Below, piece after piece: positions 1 to 9,895 of a stretch of 64,000 nt of DNA (position 1 is the first letter of the stretch; each line of letters begins with the position of its first letter). Both the position numbers and the translations under genes were made by a program. The notes under the pieces are model-generated. The model was not told the DNA's origin. It saw nothing but the letters and a program-made list of their open reading frames with translations, and did no database searches. This DNA is from Chaetoderma sp. LZ-2023a (taxonomy: Eukaryota; Mollusca; Caudofoveata; Chaetodermatida; Chaetodermatidae): NCBI GenBank assembly GCA_034401795.1, contig CM067360.1, positions 55,291,768-55,355,767 of the forward strand, read 5' to 3'.

Positions 1-640
1 ACTTCATGGCAGCAAACCATGGAGGAAAAGTAAAATCCTGGGCTCACTGCTTTGCAGTACTGCTGATATTGCTGCACGCTGCATCACGGGGAACATAGCT
101 TTGCAGTCCTTCTGGAAGCTATGGATTCGTAGATCAAAATGCCCTTGATAAAGAGGCTACGTTTATACAATGCAACCTGCATATCCTTGATGCTGTATAA
201 CTGTAACAGCTGGGCATCTCCAAAAGCAGCTCTAGACAAACTCTATGCCTGCCACTGCAAATACCTATGCACCATCACTGGAGACCGAAGGCCAGACAGC
301 ATAATTTCCAACAATGCACCATACAAGATGTGTAATACGTCGCCGCTGTCTGTAACGTCGCCAAGCAAAGATGGTCTATGTTTGGCCATGTGCTAAAGAT
401 GCCAGAAGAGACACCAGCACAGAGAGCCTTGGAATTCGCCCTACTCGAAGCCAGCAAATACAAAACCAGGAGAGGACGTCATTGCATAAATATGCTAAGC
501 GTGCCACGAGTTGACCTCACGAAAGCAGGATTCGATACACTCAAGTCAAGAATGGACCTGAGGAAGCTGGGGGTTTCGGCTGAGGACGAGACACAGTGGG
601 GAAAAACGAAGAAGGACTGATTGCATCTGTATGATGTTTT
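1..640 (+). pseudogene. LINE reverse transcriptase, C-terminal remnant (truncated by window start)
   Basis: This is the C-terminal tail of a non-LTR retrotransposon polyprotein. Reading from about base 36, the frame gives 'LGSLLCSTADIAARC', then 'RLRLYNATCISLMLYNC' (near 155-205), then, after a frameshift near 365-380, 'FGHVLKMPEETPAQRAL' (378-430). The spacing of an 'LGS-DI-R' block, a 'RLRLYNA..LLY' block and a 'GH.LRM....A..AL' block matches the region after the polymerase motifs in many LINEs of animals. An in-frame stop near 135 and the frameshift show it is dead. The catalytic FADD region lies outside the window. I assign it to LINEs with good confidence but not to a clade. It is a different family from the LINE copies at 3.7-6.5 kb and 9.6-12.9 kb. 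Confidence 0.7.
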
Positions 641-725
641 ACTACTACAGCCGCAGAATACAGTAATCATACAATCATATGGGGGATTACGGTAAACGCC
701 AATAAAAGTATTAATAGAACAGCGC

Positions 726-1490
726 ATGCTAACTTATTGGATAAGACTAATATCAGGAAAACAAACTAAACTGGCTTTTAATATATACAAATACATGCTA
801 TGGGATTATAACCAAAACGGTACACAATATAAGTGGCTAGCTTGCATTAGATCGATTATAGACAAAACAGGGCACACATACCTCTGGGAAAGACAAACAG
901 TTCAAAACAGTAACACAACCCAAGCAGCAATAACAAGAAATTTGAAATATCAGTTTATACAAACATGGCACGCACAGATGAATGAATTCTGGAAGGGCGA
1001 AATATATAATAGTTTTAAACTGACTGGGGAGTGGAACCATATCCACTTAGACTCAATGATAATAACAGAATCATGCTCACCAGATTCCGGACCAGTAACC
1101 ATTCCCTACCAATAGAAACAGGGCGATGGGAAGCAATATCGAGAGACGACCGAAAATGCACTATGTGTGATAAAAGCGAAATAGGAGATGAATTTCATTA
1201 TATTTTTGTCTGCGAGTTTTTTCAAGAGACAAGATTGGAAATCCTTTACAAATACATAAAGATAATTTGGTAGAAGACCAAATTATTACAAATTCTTCCA
1301 GCCATTTTCCACTTATAAGAAAGATTTTTAGCCAAAATCTGCCGATTTATTCACGAAATGACTAGACACTTCCAACGTAAATAAAACCTCCACAGAAGCA
1401 TGGCTAAGACAAATAAATCCCTTCAAACCATTTAATATATATCAAGAACTCAAAAAGCTAGATTACTAAGACATCACTGAGCGGGCCCCA
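726..1490 (+). pseudogene. Second LINE, C-terminal region with Cys/His cluster
   Basis: Two overlapping open frames (726-1115 and 1031-1273) together resemble the extreme C-terminus of a LINE reverse transcriptase. The first frame opens with 'LTYWIRLISGKQTKLAFNIY'. The second has 'RIMLTRFRTSNHSLPIETGR' and then 'RKCTMCDKSEIGDEFHYIF', a C-x2-C followed by H and a later C that looks like the terminal zinc-knuckle of such proteins. A frameshift around 1020-1030 separates the halves, so the copy is non-functional. The text after the last stop at 1,273 still reads in fragments to about 1,490, before a GC-rich '3-prime' stretch and triplet tracts. The function of the family is reverse transcription of its own mRNA. 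The clade is not determined. Confidence 0.7.
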
Positions 1491-1942
1491 CTCGGATAAG
1501 GTGCTACATGCTTGTTGTTGTTGTACGCCGCAATGAAATCGATGTGAACTGGTGCTGTGAATTGCTCTTTATGGAAATATCAGACAATATAAATGACGAC
1601 GATAATGAGGACGAACACGAACAACAAGACATCAACGATGACACAAGTACATGCACAACAACCTTCATTAAAATAATCAACAAGACGAAAATAGAACACA
1701 AATAACAATAAAATACAAATTTACCAATAACCTAAAAAACACAATGATCATGATGATGATGGTGATGGTGGCGACATAATGACGACGACGACGACGACGA
1801 CGATGACGACGACGACTACGACGCTGATGATAAAAATGATGATAATACTAATAATATTGATAATAATACTGTTCAAATTATTGATGAGACTTGTCATGAA
1901 AGTAATGATTGTAATAATTATTGTGATAAGAATAATAAGTAT

Positions 1943-2011
<69 letters not shown>

Positions 2012-2081
2012 GAAGCTAATAATGATAATACTAATGTTATTAATAATTATGTTAATTATAATCAGTCTTATGTCAACATAA
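1491..2081. repeat. Triplet-rich tract: (TTG)n, (GAY)n, (GAC)n and (TAA)n
   Basis: After the LINE end there is a short TGTTGTTGTTG run (1,510-1,525), an imperfect GAC/GAT tract, a (GAC)n block at about 1,778-1,821 and a long (TAA)n block at about 1,930-2,008. Translations of this stretch are homopolymeric (poly-Ile, poly-Thr) and are not genes. It may be the simple-sequence 3' UTR of the preceding LINE, because two other LINE copies in this window also carry TAA arrays in their 3' UTR. Confidence 0.8.
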
Positions 2082-2298
2082 CCATTTAATGATCAAGCCA
2101 GGCACAATGGCCTCTGCAGTGGTCTTGAGCGGTGTCCATTTGCGGGACACGCGAGGACGATTTTTGAGGATTTAGCAAACTCGAATGACTGGCTCGATAA
2201 TCGAGGCTGATTTGGTGGTAAGTTTTCGAGAGTTGTCTTCTGGTGGCCCGCGTGTTGGCACTGACTGGGAAGAAATTGAGATTTTCTTGACCATTAAC
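2082..2298. mobile_element. Family P palindromic MITE, diverged copy
   Basis: The left end reads CCATTTAATGATCAAG and the right end CTTGACCATTAACC, matching the family ends CCCTTTAATGGTCAA and their complement. The centre has GAATGACTGGCTCGATAATC. Arms contain the family words 'GTCCATTTGC..' and 'GTCTTCTGGTGGCCCGC'. It carries more GC changes than other copies. Confidence 0.7.
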
Positions 2299-2870
2299 CA
2301 AGAAGTTAACATTTAATGCTCCGAGGCGCTGTTAACACAAGGATGGAGCCAGGCCTGCGTTTCGCGGGGCTGGCACCGCAGAGCGCTCTGAGAGCGCAAA
2401 ACCGGTGTTTCTCTCTTTGTTTATTATATGATATAATTGGGGGTGCATATTTGCGCCGGGGTGCTTGAGGTTAAAATTGTTGAAATTTCTGTTTTTGTGT
2501 GGGATGAGGTCATCATGTGTTGGGATTTATTTCGTTTCATTGCATTGGTGTACGCACCTTGAGCGTCTGGTGATATACGGGATGGATAGTTTTGTTTCGG
2601 GCACTCTGGTGTGAGTGTGCACCTTTAATGCGAAAACAGCAGATTGTCAATAGTTTACGGATTAGCAGAGCGTTTTGGATTGTTTTCCCTAAGTTCCGTA
2701 GCAAGCAAGACTGCTGACATTATGATAATAATAATAATGCTAATAATTATGTATGGTAATAATGATTATAAAAGGTTGTTGGCTGTTCATAGATTGATGG
2801 GGGAAATTTGTATATAACCCCATATACTGTGTACAAAGCCTGGGTGTAATAAATTTATCAGTATCAGTAT
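2299..2870 (+). other. Probable LINE 3' UTR ending in ATCAGT repeats
   Basis: No credible reading frame. A GC-rich block (2,330-2,410) is followed by AT-rich text, another short TAA run (2,725-2,740), and the terminal segment 'GGGTGTAATAAATTTATC' followed by tandem AGTATC units at 2,850-2,872. An AATAAA-like signal plus a short tandem repeat is how several LINE families end. It is an inference that this is the end of the LINE at 726-1,490, split by the family P insertion. Confidence 0.4.
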
Positions 2871-3240
2871 CAGCTTATATCCTGAGTGACAATGAAATGA
2901 ACAATACCGACCTAATAATCTGCGTTATCAGGCTACGGACAGTATGGTCGACACTAGTTTATGCGTCGCCTTTCACATGTTTATTATCACCCAGCAGTGC
3001 TGCTGTTGGTTGTGTTTTATTGGCCGCTTACACCTAGATGTATTTGAGCCATGCCTCTATCTTTGCTGCGCTTCCTCGAAGGGTTGCGTAGTTGCTTATG
3101 AATTCGTTTATACATCCCATGTACAGACAACCTTCCAGAAATTACACCATTTTCATCAACAAAAAAGTCCATACAAATAAAATTAGCTCCCTAACAAATC
3201 TAATGATCTTGAATTCTCATCGTGTTCATTGTAGGATAAA
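2871..3240. other. No recognised feature
   Basis: Unique-looking sequence with a 78-codon open frame (2,944-3,180) that is Cys/His-rich and has no recognisable motif or splice context. I see nothing I would call a gene. Confidence 0.5.
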
Positions 3241-3320
3241 TGGATCGAGGGATCAATTTCTAGCTATTCCACGCCCATTTCTAGCTAAGCTCTACCCATA
3301 TTATCGTGTGTAGGAATCAA
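3241..3320 (-). mobile_element. Family S terminal fragment
   Basis: 'TTTCTAGCTATTCCACGCCC' followed by 'CTAGCTAAGCTCTACCC' matches the outer arm of family S (compare 34,140-34,200). The central hairpin is missing. Confidence 0.6.
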
Positions 3321-3334
3321 TTTGTATATGCGGA

Positions 3335-3440
3335 TTCAGTTCAGTCCAGTTTATTTACTCTCAGGTCACAGAGGTGCATATGAGATGTAGTGAATTTACA
3401 TATTTATAGAGTATACGTCAAAGTAGCTCTGCAAAAAAGC
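3335..3440 (-). mobile_element. Short LINE 3' end, reverse orientation
   Basis: On the minus strand this ends with 'TAAATAAACTGGACTGAACT', the same design (AATAAA then a short degenerate direct repeat) as the 3' end of the PHD-containing LINE here (AATAAATGAATTTGAACC). It is probably a severely 5'-truncated insertion of a related family. Confidence 0.4.
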
Positions 3441-4029
3441 TGTTGATTATTTTGGAAATAATTAGAAAGATAACTCTCACTATAATCTTTCCGTTCCATC
3501 AAAATCACGACGGCTTTCCATCGCAGCAGCTAACATTAGCCTTCATCCATCCCACTCATGCTGCCCATGCCTATCCGATTCTCATGCTTATCTTGCAACT
3601 AATATGTAAAATGAACGGCTCTCCAAGTGTGATACCAGCGATCGAAAAGAAGAAGAAGATATGTTAAATCTACTCAACATGCAATTCTCTCTGATTGCTG
3701 TGGTGACTGGGTGCATCTAGGATGCTCTCAAGGCCTAACTATCACGGATTATGATATTCTAGGAAATTCTGATGATCCATGGTGGTGTTTCTAATGTAAT
3801 CAAACTCGCTTCCCTTTCAGTCATTATGAAAATGATACCGAATTCATGTTTACTATTTTAGGTGCCAAATATGACAAGAGAAAAGCGATTTGAAAAAGAA
3901 GAAGTAACCTGTAGGCACTTCAAAAAGGAAAATGTAGAATTATTTTTTAAAAAAACATGGCTAATGTAAATTGGAATCAGGTAATTCAGTAACAGTCACG
4001 TGGAGATACCTACACCACCTTCGATATGA

Positions 4030-5935
4030 TGTGCTTTAACATTTATGAATTTGCCTTTCAAATTATAAACATTACAAATTTAAACAAAATCCAACTAAAT
4101 CCTGGATAGCGAGAAGATTGATAGCTTCCTGTCACAAGAAAAAAGGCTATATATGAATTTCATCAAATGTCAGACAAAATATTCACAATTCAAAAATATA
4201 TAGAAACAGACTTAATCAAATAAGTAGAACACCAAAAATAAAGTATTTTCATAATAAATTTGATGAACAAAAAGATAATATAAAAGAAGCCTGGAAACTG
4301 ATTAAATCATTACTGAACAAGAAGAAAGCAATACAGAAACATCGCGTTTTTTAAAACAATATACAGTCATAAATGACAAAAAGGAAATAGCAGACAAATT
4401 TAATGAGTATTTTACTAACATTGGTTCAGCTTATCAAGAAACTTTCACCCGAACTGGAACATACACATAGAGGACTATCTGACAGATAGTGATCAACATT
4501 CCATTTTCTTAAATCCTACTGATAGCGAAGAAATTTACAAAATACTAGAAGTAAATTAACACAACTAAAAGTGATGGCATTGATAATTTTAAATGAGAAA
4601 TATTCAAACACTGTGTTGCGGAAATACTAACTCTACTGGATCATATTTGTAATCTATCACTGACACAGGGTATATTTACACTAAGATGAAAATGCACCTG
4701 ACTGAAAGCTGTATTTCAGTGGAATTACCAAATAACTAAATAAAATCGTCATCTTATATCCATCACAGTATGGTTTCAGAGAAAAGCCCTCTACTATGGT
4801 TGCCATTGTGGATAGGATTGAAAATCATCTGTCTCCCTAGAGAATAATGAACATAGATTTAGATGTATTCATGGAGCTTTCCAAAGCATTCGATACAATT
4901 GACCATTCAATTCTATTACAAAAGCTCACATATTATTGAATACGGGCATTGCATTGAATTGGATACAGAGCTACCTGCCAAACAGGAGACAGTGTGTACA
5001 ATTCAATGTTGTTATTTCAGAATACAAAGAGGTAGTCTGTGGTGTACCCCAAGGTTTAGTTCTTGGGCCCCTGCTGTTTCTTTTGTCTGTGAATGGCACA
5101 CCCACAATCTGTAACCATCTCTCAGTAATACTCTTTGCAGATGATACAAATGCTATCTGCAGACATAAGAAACCAATTAGAAAAATGTTACTAATGAAAT
5201 TACAAAATTAATAGATTGTTTTAAAGTAAATAAGCTGCCCTTAAATGTGAGTAAATCCAACCACATGTTATTTACAAAATGTAAAGAATTAAAGGAAACA
5301 GCTCTCAGAAAATTTACATCAACAAACAGATAATATCTGAAGGCCAATATACCAAGTTGTTAGGAGTCTATTTGGATAGGAATTTGAGATGGGAGAAGCA
5401 TATTGAGGTAGTAACATCCACGATAGCAAAACGCATTGGCATCATACGCAAACTAAGATCCTATATAATACCTACTATTATAAAAAATTTGTATTGCACA
5501 ATGATACTTCCTGACATCACTTACTGTAATGTTATCTGGACTAATACATCTGAAGCTAAACTAAAAAACTAAAATCACTACAAATGCAAATCTATTAAAT
5601 TATTTGCCCAAACAGCAGGTGGCCAGGATATCTTTAAAATAGGAAAACTGCTAAAACTCGAGGACACTAAAAGGCTCCAATTATACACAATCTTAAGAGA
5701 CTTCCAAAATGGCAACTTACCCTTTTCTTTAACCAGTATTTTACAGTAAATACACAAATACACTAACAACATAAGAACACGAAATAACTTGCATACAACA
5801 ACAAAGACACTCATATATGAAATAACACAGATACAAAGACACGCACATACATTATAACTCCACAGTCATTTAAACAGATCAAAAATATGATTATACAAAA
5901 ACTACTCTGCCCTGACAAACACCCACCACCATCCT
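4030..5935 (+). pseudogene. Reverse transcriptase domain of LINE copy 1
   Basis: The reverse transcriptase would copy the element RNA at a nicked target. Recognisable blocks in order are '[20 protein letters not shown]' (near 4,600-4,660), '[18 protein letters not shown]' (near 4,870-4,920, palm motif A equivalent), 'VCGVPQGLVLGPLLFLL' (5,035-5,085), 'VILFADDTNAICR' (5,123-5,162, catalytic FADD intact) and, after a frameshift, 'LGVYLDRNLRWEKHIEVV' (5,360-5,410) with 'LPDITYCNVIWTNTSEAKL' (5,507-5,566). The frame is broken at several places by stops and indels. Its closest relative in the window is the minus-strand copy at 9,778-11,990. Confidence 0.85.
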
Positions 5936-5954
5936 TCACCCAGTCACCAGAACA

Positions 5955-6033
<79 letters not shown>

Positions 6034-6037
6034 GTAA

Positions 6038-6080
<43 letters not shown>
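5955..6080 (+). repeat. (TAA)n microsatellite inside a LINE 3' UTR
   Basis: About 40 TAA units, interrupted near 6,000 and 6,034. The sequence just before it (CAGTCACCAGAACAAA) is the same as the sequence before the TAA array in LINE copy 2. Confidence 0.95.
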
Positions 6081-6774
6081 GTGATCACCAAACTACTAAG
6101 GCCAATGCCAATACCACCATTTTCACCACATGCCACCACCGAGTACTAAGAATATTGTCATTGTTACAATTACAACCACTAGATGACATAAATAAGAAAC
6201 GGTAAATTTGAAACTCAGATGAATTTATAATGAATTTTAATTTAACAAGATAAGCACACATATCTATGTACCTGCAAATATGTTGTCTATTTGTTCCATG
6301 TCCCATGTCATTTGTCTATCTCTTATAGGACTAATTTAAACTTGAAGCTTATGCTCTTCTTATTTGTTATAGTATTTGTTTCAGTCTACATGTATAATGT
6401 ATTTTTGTTCTATGTAGGAGACCACCGTCTATATAAGCTCTGCCTTTGATGGACCACCTGTTGTAGTATTACAAATTGCATATTTTATATCAAAATTTGA
6501 ATAAATGAATTTGAACCTGAACTTGATTTGGTGCTGTTGGTGCCTATGGCAACACATAGAATTTGTACAATTAACTGGTTTTTCAATGTTCATGACGGAG
6601 TTAGATACGTCACTGGGTAATGTGATCTCAGTCTATCAATGACGTAGTTGCGTATGTCTTGAGTGACAGATTAGATAACTCTCGTTGTGCTCATATTCTG
6701 TACACGTTAGTGCAACAAACTATAATAGCAGTTCGCGTGTTTCACCTTGTACGTATGAGAATAATTCATGAATC

Positions 6775-7140
6775 CATTTCCTCACTCAATCATAACACGT
6801 CATAATCAACTACTCGACGTGTATGATGACGTCATAATCATGACGTCATGAATGATTCGATTATGCCCGTTTTACCGCTTAATAGTCCAGCACGTTGCAG
6901 GAATTGTATGTCCGCTATTTAATAAGCATGCTGTTGAATATTTTGAAACTAATTTGACTGGGCGCTGTTTCTGCCATAGTACCAAGTCAAATTAGTTTTC
7001 AAAATATTCAACAGCTTACCTGTATAATTTTCTGGAAATCCATAGTCAGAGTTCGATCGATCCCAACACGAGTGAGGTGTGGGTGGAGCTTAGCTAGAGA
7101 TGGGCGGCGCATAGCTAAAACTGGAAAGGTCCGTTCCTAC
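6775..7140 (+). mobile_element. Family S element
   Basis: The central hairpin is AATATTTTGAAACTAATTTG (6,938-6,957) ... CAAATTAGTTTTCAAAATATT (6,988-7,008). It is followed by 'GATCGATCCCAACACGAG' and 'GGAGCTTAGCTAGAGATGGG' and ends at 'GGAAAGGTCC' (about 7,123-7,132). The left part carries 'TGACGTCATAATCATGACGTC' blocks. The left terminus is unclear. Confidence 0.75.
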
Positions 7141-7784
7141 GTCAAAATGTTTCCCCTGAAGAAAGTTGTTGAGTCCCAGAAAAATAGAAGATGTCCGCAT
7201 ATCTTTTCTCACCTCAGCGGCTATGTCGTTTTCATCTCTTTTTCATTTTTTGGAATAAAAACATACATCGCGCAAATCATAAGTCTCAACAGTTCAGTAT
7301 ACACGCCACGATCGTTCGCTTACGACTTTTAAATAGCTGGCATCCGCGCTATAGTGGATTATAGAGTGGGGAATAATGTGTTGCTGGATTTTCACCTCAA
7401 AGGTCATTTCAATGCAACAGAGGTTACACATTCGTCAAGGTGGTCATGTTTATGAATGAAATCCAGCATGACCATGCACCATTTGTCATATCTTGTTTAA
7501 AATGTTTAGCTCATAACTTGGGTGTATGTAAAGTGTTACATCGGATATTAAATAAGTAATTTGCACGTGAATTAATAGGAAAGCCGTACACAAAATGTGT
7601 TTTTCACAAAATCTAATTCTACATGTTATACCTTTTCCAATTATGATTATGTTGTTGCATGTGTGACTTTATTCACAGTCCTTTAATTATTATAATTTTT
7701 AATTTGACAGCCCTCCTTAGACATATAAAAAGTTTCCTAATGAATAGCATAACATACACAGGTGTAGTAGCTAGGCATCAACTG
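7141..7784. other. No recognised feature
   Basis: AT-rich unique-looking sequence between two family S copies. I see no coding or repeat signature. Confidence 0.5.
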
Positions 7785-8165
7785 GCCAATTGAATAAATC
7801 CTATCTGTTACTCAATTATATGATGTCATAATGAATTATGTCAAATGTAGGTTGACATCACAATCAAATACGCAATGACTGATGTAGCTAGGACCGTGAT
7901 GAAGTTTTAAAAGTCCGTCATCTGTAGGAATTGTGTGTCTTAATGTTGTTAAATATTTTGAAACTAATTTGACTGGGCGCTGTTGTTGCTATAGGCAGCA
8001 ATAATGCCTAATCAAATTAGTTTCAAAATATACAGCCGCTTACCTGCATAGGTTTCTGAAAATTGAGACTCAGCGAGTTCAGGGTTCGATCGATCCCAAC
8101 AGCGGAAAAGCGTAGGCGGACCTTAGATAGAGATTGGCGGAAAATGGCTAAAGTGGATGCATCCG
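7785..8165 (+). mobile_element. Family S element, diverged
   Basis: The hairpin stems lie at about 7,950-7,975 and 8,008-8,030 around 'GGGCGCTGTTGTTGCTATAG'. The right arm has 'GGGTTCGATCGATCCCAAC' (8,082-8,100) and the eroded end 'TAAAGTGGATGC'. Confidence 0.65.
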
Positions 8166-9290
8166 TTGGATTGCAACAGTTATTCGCGTTACAATCAAAG
8201 GCAGGGGTACACAAGACCATCTATCCGTGTTACACTTTGATTTGCGCGTACACGTCACTAGTTCCAGACATGCAGGATGCAGGTGGCAATCTTTCCACAC
8301 GACCTTTTGAACAGTTGGCTCTATTTCCATGCAGATTTCGTTTCTGGTGTCGGGATATGAAAATGTTCAGCGTGTCGCCAAATCTCCGTCTGGTACTCCC
8401 AATATGTGAAGTTCTACAAAAGAGGGGGTGATTCTAAGCCATTTTCCAACATGACTTTCCCCCATATTCACTGCTACGCGATGCTGTGTTATTCATGTCA
8501 ACAGAAAATATTTATCGATCCTACCAAAATCATGGGGAATAATAAATGGTTATAGCTTGCAGTGGCAGCAATTTAAAAGTTCCCATGATGCAGTAATTTA
8601 TAGGGCCTAAGACGCAAAACATATTCTTACCATGAATGTATTCGATTTATTTATTGTTTCCGTATATACGCACCATACTATATGCCCTATTCTAATAAAT
8701 AACTGTTGGATAAGGATACGTAATGTGACTATTCTGAAATGCGTAATATGTTTATCCAGGTACATTATAACGCGCGTTGATCGCTGGCGTGGGTTATTTT
8801 CGGGGTTTGAGGGGTGGGGGACACACTTTGAGGTAACAATTATTCTCCTGCTGCTCTATCGTGCTCATACTTTCTGCGCCAATGACTTTCTCAGCAGTTC
8901 ATGACCAAGCCGTGTCGGGCGAAATGATGAACTAAAAATGGCACACTTATAGCAAGACCTCTTATCAAAGTCGCGATGTCATTCTCTCAAGAGTGCTAAA
9001 CGCGCGGTGAATCTCCATTCAGCTTTTGTTCTACAGATTTACATAAGCGATGAGATCCGGGGTTAGTGGGCGTATTTGGTGATCACATTCTAACGGAAAT
9101 GACACTAGAAAAGTTTTTATTCATTGCGTTAATGGATATGCGTGAAGATCATTTCCTGCCTGGGAGTTACTATTTAAACAGTCCATACAGAGTGTTGGTT
9201 GTTAGGGTCAGTCGCATCGACGAATGTTCGGGATGACATATTCCTGCTAAATGCTTGTCAGCTGTCAATAAGGGAGGTTCGCCGATTTAA
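8166..9290. other. No recognised feature
   Basis: Open frames here are short, lack family motifs and have no paired splice signals with coding-like composition. I see nothing to annotate. Confidence 0.5.
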
Positions 9291-9299
9291 CCAATCTGG

Positions 9300-9540
9300 G
9301 GTGGATCTGGGGGGCGCCCCCTCCCCCTCCCCCCCCCCCGCCCTTCTCGCAGTGATGTGGGTGCGGGTCTATTTTAAATTTAGGAATTTACGCTCTCATA
9401 GAAGCCAGCCATGGGGGGGGGGGGGGGTGTGCGTGCGCGCGTACATAAGTGCTTGCGTGCGTGTGTGCGTACGTGTGACTGGGTTGGGGTTGGTCGAATG
9501 GGGTCGGTGAGGGGTGGGTGGGGGGCCGTCAAGGGATAGG
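9300..9540 (+). repeat. G/C homopolymer and G-run-rich low-complexity tract
   Basis: C-runs at 9,317-9,340, a G-run at 9,412-9,427, then a GT-rich segment and closely spaced G-runs at 9,483-9,527 (GGTTGGGGTTGG, GGGGTCGG, GGGGTGGGTGGGGGG). Four or more G3+ runs within about 45 bases make a G-quadruplex plausible on the plus strand. Confidence 0.75.
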
Positions 9541-9777
9541 TGCAGTTTTACACAAGTTCAAGTTCAGATTTATTTATTTTGATATAAAATGTACAATTTG
9601 TAAATACACAACAGGTGGTCCACCAAAGGCAGAGCCTATATAGATGATGGACCCCGACATAGAACAATATATATATATATATTAAACATGAAGGACTGAC
9701 ACTATAAAATATATGACACAATCAGTTCAGATTTAACCTAGTCCTAAAAGACGATATGGGACAGAAAGACAAGATAT

Positions 9778-9814
9778 TTACAGGTACATAGGTGTGCTTA
9801 TCTTGCTAATTAAA

Positions 9815-9895
<81 letters not shown>

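Larger units (their letters stand above)
3660..6525 (+). mobile_element. LINE with PHD finger, copy 1 (decayed, endonuclease deleted)
   Basis: This copy aligns along most of its length with the minus-strand LINE at 9,552-12,905. It starts inside the PHD-finger domain (3,690-3,800: 'CGDWVHLGCSQGLT' region), loses the endonuclease between about 3,895 and 4,020, then resumes at the endonuclease-RT linker and reverse transcriptase. The 3' UTR has the shared 'CCCTGACAAACACCCACCAC' end of coding text, a (TAA)n tract (5,955-6,080), about 440 bases of conserved UTR, and the terminus AATAAATGAATTTGAACC near 6,500-6,525. Many stops and frameshifts make it non-functional. The match to copy 2 after the TAA tract shows that the microsatellite is internal to the 3' UTR and is not the tail. 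Confidence 0.85.

Noticed and set aside
1779..2081. 100-codon open frame of Thr, Met and Ile
   Set aside because: Translation of GAC and TAA simple repeats.
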